Shown in pieces: positions 25,222 through 31,995 of a stretch of 64,000 nucleotides of DNA. This DNA comes from Nocardioides alkalitolerans (GTDB lineage Bacteria; Actinomycetota; Actinomycetes; Propionibacteriales; Nocardioidaceae). The position numbers were made by a program, and so were the translations under genes. Below the pieces are notes generated by a model. It made no database searches. It was given only the letters and a program-made list of their open reading frames with translations, and was not told where the DNA came from. Each line of letters opens with the position of its first letter. Within the stretch, counting starts at the first letter, position 1. The stretch is taken from assembly GCA_038184435.1 (NCBI GenBank), contig CP116227.1, forward strand, positions 2,013,501-2,077,500, read 5' to 3'.

Positions 25222-26480
25222 GCGCGCGGGTGGACCTGGTCGCGCCACCCATGGCCGGACACCTGCACCCCGTGCTGGGCATCGCGGCGCGGCTCGTGCA
25301 GGAGCCGGACCTCGCGGTGCGGGTGCTGAGCACGGCGGCGGCGCTGCCGGCGATCGCCGGGACAGGAGCGGTCGCGGTCGAGCTCCTGGCCGGCGCGGAC
25401 GCCGTGGTCGCGGAGGTCGTCGACCCGCCGTACCGCGTCGGGAGCGACCCCCGCCTCCTCGTCCGCCAGCTGCGGGCGACGGCCGCGTTGCAGGTGCGGC
25501 TCGCGGCCGAGCTGCGGGAGGTGTGGCGCGACGACCCGCCCGACCTCGTGCTCGCCGATTTCACGATGGCCGCGGTCGGGCCGACCGCGGACGCCCTCGG
25601 ACTGCCGTGGTGGACCACGCACCCCTCCCCCTGCGCGATCGAGGCGCGGAGCGGCCCGCCGTCGTACGTCGGCGGGTGGCGCCCCGGGCGCGGACCGCTC
25701 GGCCTTCTGCGGGACGCGGGTGGCCGGCGGTTCGTGCGGGGGTTCAAGTCGGTGGCGCCACGGCTGGCCGGGGCGCGGCTCGACGACGTGGGCCTGTCGT
25801 CGTTGTACCGGGCGGACGGGTCGGAGGCCATCTACTCCACCGAGCGGATCCTGGCGCTGGTGCCGGCGGCGATCGAGTACCCGCGGGCGCTACCTGCTGC
25901 CGTGCGCTACGTGGGGCCGGTGCTGTTCACGCCGCCGTCCTCGGTCCGTCGTCCCGGGTTGGCGCCGGGCCGGCGGCACGTCCTCGTCACCGCCGGGACG
26001 CACGTGGCGTGGCACCGGGAGGCGTTGGTGGCGGCGGCTGCGCGGGCGGCGTCGGTGCTGGCCCCGCGAGGGGTGGAGCTGCACCTCAGCCTGGGGCGGG
26101 CGGGGGCGGCGCTCCCGTCCGGGATGTCGGTGCCCGACGGGCTGGTCGTGCACGACCTCGTCGACTACGCGCGGGACCTCGCGCGCTTCGACGCGGTCGT
26201 CCACCACGGCGGCTCCGGGGTGCTCGGCCACACCCTGGCCGCCGGGCTGCCGGCGGTCGTGTGGCCGGTGGACTACGACCAGCCGGACCACGCCGTGCGG
26301 CTCGTCGACGCGGGCGTGGCGGTGCGGCTCGAGCGGCCCGAGGGCCTGGCCGAGGCCGTGCTGCGGGTGCTGGCGGAGCCGGGGTTCCGGGACGCCGCGC
26401 AGGCGATCGCCGCCGACATCGCCGCGCGCCCCGCGATCGAGACCATCACCGCCGCCGTGCGCACGCGGTTGGGGGTGTGA
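25218..26480 (+). CDS. GT1-family (MGT/UGT-like) glycosyltransferase
   Basis: 420 residues of the GT-B fold: N-terminal APPMAGHLHPVLGIAARL and the C-terminal donor-binding signature FDAVVHHGGSGVLGHTLAAG followed by P-x-x-x-DQPDHAVRL. These enzymes transfer sugar from a nucleotide donor to lipids or small aglycones. It is the last gene of the cluster; a palindromic repeat begins 3 bases after its stop. It is likely the final glycosylation step. Confidence 0.85.
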   Translation: MSARVDLVAPPMAGHLHPVLGIAARLVQEPDLAVRVLSTAAALPAIAGTGAVAVELLAGADAVVAEVVDPPYRVGSDPRLLVRQLRATAALQVRLAAELREVWRDDPPDLVLADFTMAAVGPTADALGLPWWTTHPSPCAIEARSGPPSYVGGWRPGRGPLGLLRDAGGRRFVRGFKSVAPRLAGARLDDVGLSSLYRADGSEAIYSTERILALVPAAIEYPRALPAAVRYVGPVLFTPPSSVRRPGLAPGRRHVLVTAGTHVAWHREALVAAAARAASVLAPRGVELHLSLGRAGAALPSGMSVPDGLVVHDLVDYARDLARFDAVVHHGGSGVLGHTLAAGLPAVVWPVDYDQPDHAVRLVDAGVAVRLERPEGLAEAVLRVLAEPGFRDAAQAIAADIAARPAIETITAAVRTRLGV

Positions 26481-26482
26481 GG

Positions 26483-26552
26483 GCGTCGAGTTGGGTTGGA
26501 CGGCGCGGCGGGCGCGTCGAGTTTGGTCGGACCGTTTCACCAAACTCGACGC
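26483..26552. repeat. Intergenic palindromic repeat (half-copy plus hairpin), element 2
   Basis: A 14-base perfect inverted repeat, GCGTCGAGTTTGGT (26514-26527) and ACCAAACTCGACGC (26539-26552), with an 11-base centre. It is preceded 31 bases upstream by a direct half-copy (26483-26501) that differs from the left arm at 2 of 19 positions. It starts right after the glycosyl cluster and could serve as its terminator. The same layout occurs at 36786-36881. Confidence 0.8.
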
Positions 26553-26570
26553 GAGAACCGGTCATCCACA

Positions 26571-26622
26571 GATCACCACCAAGAGGTGGTGATCGCACGT
26601 CTGTTCGACTAGAGTCAGAGGC
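26571..26622 (+). promoter_or_regulatory. Palindromic operator and leaderless promoter of DUF222/HNH gene 1
   Basis: GATCACCACC-AAGA-GGTGGTGATC (26571-26594) is a perfect 10-base inverted repeat. TAGAGT (26610-26615) lies 7 bases before ATG 26623, so the palindrome overlaps the expected -35 region and is upstream of the mRNA. That makes it a DNA operator rather than an RNA hairpin. A near copy precedes gene 2. Confidence 0.65.
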
Positions 26623-28074
26623 ATGGATCGGGGGACCCAGACGACGGCGACCGCGTTGATCGACGCGCTCCGCGAGCGCACTGTTGCCGCTCGTGTGGCG
26701 GAGGCGGCTGCGTTCGTCGCGGTGGGCGATTGGGCGGCTGCGCACACCTCGGATGCGGTGGTCGGGGATCCGATCACGGTGCTGGGTGAGTGGCACGGAG
26801 CCGAGCACGCCGAGGCGTTGGCGGGCGATCAGTTCCTCGAGCTGGGTGGTCCTGGTTCGCCGGTGGTGGCGGAGTTCTGCATCGGTGAGGTCGCGGCCGC
26901 CCGTGGGTGTTCGTTCGATGCTGCGCGGCGGCTGGTGGGGGATGCGGTCGAGCTGCGCTGGCGGCTGCCGCGGGTGCATGCGCGGGTCGCGGCGGGTGAG
27001 GTCGATGTGTGGCGGGGCCGGCGGATCGCGCAGGCCACGCGAACGCTGACGTTCGAGGGCGCGGGGTTCGTCGACCGGCACGTCGCGTACGTCGCGGGCA
27101 AGGCCACCGGTCCCGAGGTCGACCGGCTGGTGGCCGAGGCGGCAGCTCGGTTCGACCCCGAGACCACCGAAGCCGAACGCCACGCGGCTGACGGCGACCG
27201 CTACCTGGCGATCGACCTCGGCGACCTGGCCTACGCCGACCCGCTGACCGGGACCCTGCGCGGCACCGTGAACGTCCACGGCTCCCTCGACCTCGCCGAC
27301 GCGCTCGACCTCGAACGGACCGTCGCCCACATCGCGCGTCAACTGGGTGAACTGGGGTGCGACCCGAACCTCGACGTACGCCGCTCCATCGCCCTGGGCG
27401 AGATCGCCCGACGGTGCGACGGGGTCGCGACGTTGGAGTTCGACGCCGGCGAGCCGGCCACTCCGACGCGAACGCGCCGCGAGGTGGTGCTGTTCGTCCA
27501 CCTCGACCGAGCCGCCATCACGGGTGTCACGACCGGCGCCGGCCCCGGCATCGACGCCTGCACCGGCATGACGGGCATCGACCTCGCCCGGCTCGACACC
27601 CCGGGCGCGCCTCGGGGGGCCGTGACGGTCGAGCAGGTCCGGGCCTGGTGCGGATCGCCCGACACCCGCGTGACGGTCAAGCCGATCATCGACCTCAACC
27701 ACGACGACGCCGTCGATGGCTACACCCCACCCGCCCGCATCGCCGAGCACGTCCGTGCGCGTTGGCCCAGGTGCGTCTTCCCCTACTGCACCCGCTCCTC
27801 GCGGACCGCCGACCTCGACCACTGCGACGCCTACGAACAAGACGGCCCACCCGGCCAGACCTCGACGCGGAACCTGTTCCCTCTCTGCCGACGCCACCAC
27901 CGCATGAAGACCCACCGCGAGATGATCACCGGCAACAGATGGACCTACCGCCCCACCGACCCCACCCAGAACGAACCACCAAACGCCCTCCTCTGGACCA
28001 GCCCCCTGGGCCTGCGCTACCTCGTCGACCGCGACGGCACCCACCCCTGGCCCGACGACCCGGAACCCGGCTGA
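26623..28074 (+). CDS. DUF222 / HNH endonuclease-domain protein, copy 1
   Basis: 483 residues. The N-terminal two thirds are the helical DUF222 (13E12-repeat) domain. The C-terminus is an HNH nuclease domain with zinc ligands CVFPYC, DHCDAY and LFPLCRRHHRMKTH. The family is highly multiplied in actinobacteria and its function is unknown; DNA nicking or mobility is assumed. A second copy at 52032-53501 is nearly identical over most of its length, differing mainly around residues 275-295. Upstream and downstream sequences are shared too. Confidence 0.88.
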   Translation: MDRGTQTTATALIDALRERTVAARVAEAAAFVAVGDWAAAHTSDAVVGDPITVLGEWHGAEHAEALAGDQFLELGGPGSPVVAEFCIGEVAAARGCSFDAARRLVGDAVELRWRLPRVHARVAAGEVDVWRGRRIAQATRTLTFEGAGFVDRHVAYVAGKATGPEVDRLVAEAAARFDPETTEAERHAADGDRYLAIDLGDLAYADPLTGTLRGTVNVHGSLDLADALDLERTVAHIARQLGELGCDPNLDVRRSIALGEIARRCDGVATLEFDAGEPATPTRTRREVVLFVHLDRAAITGVTTGAGPGIDACTGMTGIDLARLDTPGAPRGAVTVEQVRAWCGSPDTRVTVKPIIDLNHDDAVDGYTPPARIAEHVRARWPRCVFPYCTRSSRTADLDHCDAYEQDGPPGQTSTRNLFPLCRRHHRMKTHREMITGNRWTYRPTDPTQNEPPNALLWTSPLGLRYLVDRDGTHPWPDDPEPG

Positions 28075-28094
28075 CAGCAGGCATCAACCATCCC

Positions 28095-28126
28095 GCCGCC
28101 CGCCCACACACCCGTGGCCGGGCGGC
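28095..28126 (+). terminator. Terminator of DUF222/HNH gene 1
   Basis: GCCGCCCG (28095-28102) pairs with CGGGCGGC (28119-28126). The same hairpin, including the GACAGCAGGCATCAACCATC stretch before it, follows copy 2. There is no T-run. Confidence 0.55.
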
Positions 28127-28158
28127 GCAGCATGCCCCCACCACGCATGCAGCAGAGG

Positions 28159-28575
28159 TCAGACCGCGGGCGGCCGCCCCAACAACACCGGTACGACCTG
28201 GTGCTCGAGCAGCGGTGCCAGCGGCAGGTCCGCAGGCAGGTCCTCGGGGTCCACCCACCGCACCTCGGCGATCTCGGCGCACGCAACGGGCTCCCCCAGT
28301 GCGCGGGCGGTGAACACGGTCGACTCGAGCGTCGCCCCCGGCTCGTTGGCGGCTGCACCGCGGAACTCCCCGAGCAGCTCGACGTCAGCGAGCTCGACGC
28401 CGACCTCCTCGCGGATCTCCCGGATGGCGGCGTCACGCGCCGACTCACCGGGCTCCAGCTTGCCGCCGGGCAGCATGAACCGCGCCGTACCTTCCTTGCG
28501 CACACTCAGCAGCCGACCGCGGTCGTCGCGGAGGCAGACGGCCGCGACGACGAAGTGGAGGGTCTGCTCGGGCAC
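28159..28575 (-). CDS. NUDIX hydrolase
   Basis: 138 residues with the complete NUDIX box from G38 to V60 (Gly-x5-E44-x7-R52-E53-x-x-E56-E57-x-G59), the metal site for cleaving nucleoside diphosphates linked to another moiety. The substrate is unknown; MutT-like or ADP-ribose-like are both possible. GTG 28575 is placed by a TAGCCT box 7 bases upstream, which itself overlaps the stop codon of the preceding gene. Confidence 0.9.
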   Translation of the reverse strand: MPEQTLHFVVAAVCLRDDRGRLLSVRKEGTARFMLPGGKLEPGESARDAAIREIREEVGVELADVELLGEFRGAAANEPGATLESTVFTARALGEPVACAEIAEVRWVDPEDLPADLPLAPLLEHQVVPVLLGRPPAV

Positions 28576-28582
28576 GACCGGC

Positions 28583-28588
28583 AGGCTA
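28583..28588 (-). promoter_or_regulatory. -10 box of the NUDIX gene, built on the upstream stop codon
   Basis: Minus-strand TAGCCT, 7 bases before GTG 28575. Its TAG is also the stop codon of the membrane-protein gene 28586-29014. Confidence 0.5.
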
Positions 28589-29014
28589 CCGGGCCTGGCC
28601 GCGCCCAGGAGGGTCGGTGCCCCGCACCACGACGACAGCACTGGCGGCCGCGACGGCCGCCCCGACGAGCGCGAGGAGGGCGGGCCACCACCACGCCCGC
28701 GAGGGGACCAGGGTGGCCGGGTCCTCGGGGTCCATCCATACGGTGACGGACCGGTCGGGGTCGCGTGCCAGGCAGGAGGCCCGTGGTGGCAGCAGTGAGA
28801 CGGTCCGCTCGACGCCGTCCGGCGTCAGCACCCGCGCGGACGTCACGCACCCCGGCTCGCCCACCGTCACCCCGGTCAGGGGGACGTCGGCGCGGACGCG
28901 GTCCACGGCGTCCTGGCCGAACAGCACCGCGGCGGAGCCGAGGACCAACCCCATCGCCAGTGCGAGCAGCCGGACGACGACGCCGCGCGACGTACGCCCG
29001 CCCCTCTCGTCCAC
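28586..29014 (-). CDS. Small membrane protein (DUF3592-like)
   Basis: 142 residues. A hydrophobic segment near residues 12-32 (VVVRLLALAMGLVLGSAAVL) and another near 108-130 (WWWPALLALVGAAVAAASAV) bracket an extracytoplasmic-looking loop with two cysteines (EPGCVTSARV; PPRASCLARD) and VWMDPEDPATLVPS, the pattern of DUF3592 proteins. GTG 29014 is the likely start. The function is unknown. Confidence 0.65.
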   Translation of the reverse strand: MDERGGRTSRGVVVRLLALAMGLVLGSAAVLFGQDAVDRVRADVPLTGVTVGEPGCVTSARVLTPDGVERTVSLLPPRASCLARDPDRSVTVWMDPEDPATLVPSRAWWWPALLALVGAAVAAASAVVVVRGTDPPGRGQAR

Positions 29015-29083
29015 GCCGCAACGATGACAGAGCCACCTCGACCACCACGACCGCCGACGGACCGACCCGACTAGGGTGAAACC

Positions 29084-29229
29084 GATCGTGAGGTGCCCCG
29101 CGAGCGCGGTCCGGAGAGACAACCGGGACGCGCGGGGAGAATCTGGGAAGCCGGTGAGAGTCCGGCACAGGGCCCGCTGCGGTGACCGTCGCCTGCTCGC
29201 GCAGGACGGCGGAAGTCCGAAGACCGGCC
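29084..29229 (+). ncRNA. Cobalamin riboswitch upstream of the chelatase operon
   Basis: GGGAAGCCGGTGAGAGTCCG (from 29145), then CGCTGCGGTGACCGTCGCC and GGAAGTCCGAAGACCGGCC (29211-29229). A TAGGGT -10 box at 29072-29077 places the RNA start near 29084. It is of the same sequence type as the importer and cobG riboswitches. It controls the downstream chelatase, cobO and cobB-C genes. Confidence 0.9.
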
Positions 29230-29272
29230 TCGCGACGCATCCATCCGATGGCAGAGCGAGCGGGAGCCCCAC

Positions 29273-31381
29273 ATGCCACAGCACTATCCCTTCACGGCCG
29301 TCGTCGGCTCCGACGACATGACCCTCGCGCTGCTGTTGACGACGGTCAGTCCCGAGATCGGCGGCGTCCTCGTCCGCGGCGAGAAGGGCACGGCGAAGTC
29401 GACCGCGGTCCGCGCGCTCGCCGCCGTCCTGCCCCCGATCGACGTGGTGGCCGGCGACCGCTTCTCCTCGGACCCGACCGACCCGAGCCCCCTGTCGCCC
29501 GACGCCCCGTTCGCGCCCGACGCCGGCGTCGAGACCCGCCCTGTGCGGCTCGTCGAGCTGCCCGTCGGCGCCACCGAGGACCGCCTCCTCGGCTCCCTGC
29601 ACCTGGAGAAGGCGCTGTCGGCGGGCGTGGCGGAGTACGAGCCCGGCCTCCTCGCCCGCGCCCACCGCGGCATCCTCTACGTCGACGAGGTCAACCTCCT
29701 CCACGACCACCTGGTCGACCTGCTGCTCGACGCCGCCGCGATGGGCCGCGCGACCGTCGAGCGCGACGGCGTCTCCGTCGTGCACGCCGCACGGTTCGTG
29801 CTCGTCGGCACCATGAACCCCGAGGAGGGCGAGCTCCGCCCCCAGCTCCTCGACCGCTTCGGCCTCACCGTGGAGGTCGCCGCGCCGCGGGAGCCCGCGC
29901 TGCGCACGGAGGTCGTACGGCGCCGCCTCGCCTTCGACGCGGACCCCGCCGCCTTCGCGGAGCGGTACGACGCGAGCGAGGCCGCCCTGCGTGACCGCAT
30001 CGCCGCCGCCCAGGTGCTGGTGACCGAGGTGGCGCTGGGCGACGGTGCCCTGGCGAAGATCGCCGAGGTGTGCGCCGCGTTCGACGTCGACGGGCTGCGC
30101 GCCGACATCGTCACCGCGCGCACCGCCATCGCGCACGCCGCGTGGAACGGCCGCCGCCACGTGCTCCGCGAGGACATCCGGGCGGCCGCCCTGCTGGCGC
30201 TGCCGCACCGTCGCCGCCGCAACCCCTTCGACGCGCCCGGCATCGACGAGGAGCTGCTCGACCGCATCCTGGGCGACGACGAGCCCGACCCCGACCCCGA
30301 GCCCGAGCCCGAGCCACCCACCGAGCCCGAGCAGCCGCACCAGCCCGACCAGCCCGGCCCCGAGGACGGCCCGTCCGAGGGGGGACCGGAAACCCCGGGC
30401 GACACAGCCCCACCGCCCACCGACGGTGGCCCCTCGCGCGAGGCCCCGCAGGACACGAGCACCCCGGCGGAGGCCTCGGACAGCGCGGACAGCGCCGACC
30501 GCCCCGACAGCGGGACCACCCCGGGCAGCGCCGAGGTCACGATGGTGGGAGCGGGCGCGCCGTACCGTCCCCGTCTGCTCCGCGTCGCAGGCACCGGCGA
30601 GGGCGAGGCGGGGCGCCGCTCCCGGGCGATCACGTCCAACGGCCGCCGGATCGGCAGCACGCCGGGCACGGGCGCGGGCGGGATCGACCTGCCGGGCACC
30701 GTCCGCGCGGCGGCTCCCCACCAGCACGGCCGCGGCCGGCGGAGCGGCGCCCTCGTGCTGCGGCCCAGCGACCTGCGCGGCGCGGTGCGCGAGGGCCGGG
30801 AGTCGAACCTCGTGCTGTTCTGCGTCGACGCGTCCGGCTCGATGGCCGCGCGCAAGCGCATGCAGCAGGTGAAGACGGCGATCCTGTCGCTGCTGATGGA
30901 CGCCTACCAGCGGCGCGACAAGGTCGGGTTGGTGACGTTCCGCGGGCTGGAGGCCGCGCTGGTCCTCCCGCCGACCGGCTCCGTCGAGGCGGCTGCCCGC
31001 CGGCTCGAGGACCTGCCCGCGGGCGGGCGCACCCCGCTCGCCGAGGGCCTCCTGGTCGCTGCGGACGTGCTCCGACGTGAGCGGATCCGCGACCCGCGCC
31101 GCCGTCCGCTGCTCGTGCTCGTGACCGACGGCCGCGCCACGGCGGGCGCCGACCCGGTGGCGCGCTCCCGCCAGGTCGCCGCCTGGCTGGCCGACCAGGG
31201 CATCGAGACGGTGGTGGTCGACTGCGAGGCCGGTCCGTTCCGCCTCGGGCTCGCCGCCCGCCTCGCGGTCGAGCTGCGCGCGACCCACCTGCCCGTCGAC
31301 GAGGTCAGCGCAGAGGCCCTGGCGGGCGTCGCCCGCGCCGCCACGGCGGCGTCCGGAAGCGGCCAGCGGGGGGTGGCCTGA
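29273..31381 (+). CDS. ChlI/ChlD-type cobaltochelatase ATPase-VWA subunit
   Basis: 702 residues. An AAA+ domain with Walker A GEKGTAKST (36-44) and the ChlI-like VDEVNLL is followed by a long Pro/Glu/Asp linker (about 335-430) and a VWA domain with the MIDAS motif D519-x-S521-x-S523. Fused ChlI-ChlD proteins serve as the motor for CobN in actinobacteria lacking CobS/CobT (inference from context). It is behind a cobalamin riboswitch. The stop overlaps cobO as TGATG. Confidence 0.88.
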   Translation: MPQHYPFTAVVGSDDMTLALLLTTVSPEIGGVLVRGEKGTAKSTAVRALAAVLPPIDVVAGDRFSSDPTDPSPLSPDAPFAPDAGVETRPVRLVELPVGATEDRLLGSLHLEKALSAGVAEYEPGLLARAHRGILYVDEVNLLHDHLVDLLLDAAAMGRATVERDGVSVVHAARFVLVGTMNPEEGELRPQLLDRFGLTVEVAAPREPALRTEVVRRRLAFDADPAAFAERYDASEAALRDRIAAAQVLVTEVALGDGALAKIAEVCAAFDVDGLRADIVTARTAIAHAAWNGRRHVLREDIRAAALLALPHRRRRNPFDAPGIDEELLDRILGDDEPDPDPEPEPEPPTEPEQPHQPDQPGPEDGPSEGGPETPGDTAPPPTDGGPSREAPQDTSTPAEASDSADSADRPDSGTTPGSAEVTMVGAGAPYRPRLLRVAGTGEGEAGRRSRAITSNGRRIGSTPGTGAGGIDLPGTVRAAAPHQHGRGRRSGALVLRPSDLRGAVREGRESNLVLFCVDASGSMAARKRMQQVKTAILSLLMDAYQRRDKVGLVTFRGLEAALVLPPTGSVEAAARRLEDLPAGGRTPLAEGLLVAADVLRRERIRDPRRRPLLVLVTDGRATAGADPVARSRQVAAWLADQGIETVVVDCEAGPFRLGLAARLAVELRATHLPVDEVSAEALAGVARAATAASGSGQRGVA

Positions 31382-31995
31382 TGCCGAAGGGTGTCCCGCT
31401 GACCGTCCCCGACGACGGCCTCACCACCGCGCAGCGCCGCAACCTGCCGCTGCTCATGGTCAACACCGGCGACGGCAAGGGGAAGTCGACGGCCGCGTTC
31501 GGGCTCGCCATGCGCGCCTGGAACCAGGGCTGGGACCTGGGGGTCTTCCAGTTCGTGAAGTCCGCCAAGTGGCGCATCGGCGAGCAGACGGTGCTCGAGC
31601 GCCTCGGCCGGCTCCACGAGGAGACCGGCGAGGGCGGTCCCGTCGACTGGCAGAAGATGGGCTCCGGCTGGTCGTGGAGCCGCAAGGAGGGCTCCGCCGA
31701 GGACCACGCGCGCGACGCCGCCGAGGGCTGGCAGGAGATCAAGCGCCGGCTCGCCGAGGAGCGCCACGACCTCTACGTGCTCGACGAGTTCACCTACGTC
31801 ATGGAGTGGGGCTGGGTGGACGTCGACGACGTCGTCGAGACCCTCGCGAACCGGCCCGGCCGGCAGTTCGTCGTCGTCACCGGCCGCCGCGCCCACCCGC
31901 GCCTCGTCGAGATCGCCGACACCGTGACCGACATGGGCAAGGTGAAGCACCAGATGGACCGCGGCCAGAAGGGCCAGCGAGGGATCGAGTGGTGA
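31381..31995 (+). CDS. cobO: Cob(I)yrinic acid a,c-diamide adenosyltransferase CobO
   Basis: 204 residues. A reversed P-loop GDGKGKST at 30-37, FQFVKSAKW, and VLDEFTYVMEWGWV are the CobA/CobO (BtuR) signature. It attaches the adenosyl group to the reduced cobalt. It is coupled by overlap to the chelatase gene before it and to cobB-C after it, placing cobalt insertion, adenosylation and the amidation/aminopropanol steps in one message. Confidence 0.95.
   Translation: MPKGVPLTVPDDGLTTAQRRNLPLLMVNTGDGKGKSTAAFGLAMRAWNQGWDLGVFQFVKSAKWRIGEQTVLERLGRLHEETGEGGPVDWQKMGSGWSWSRKEGSAEDHARDAAEGWQEIKRRLAEERHDLYVLDEFTYVMEWGWVDVDDVVETLANRPGRQFVVVTGRRAHPRLVEIADTVTDMGKVKHQMDRGQKGQRGIEW

Noticed and set aside
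26571..26594. RNA hairpin (riboswitch or attenuator) before DUF222 copy 1
   Set aside because: The -10 box 7 bases before ATG implies the palindrome is upstream of the transcript; an operator is the better reading.
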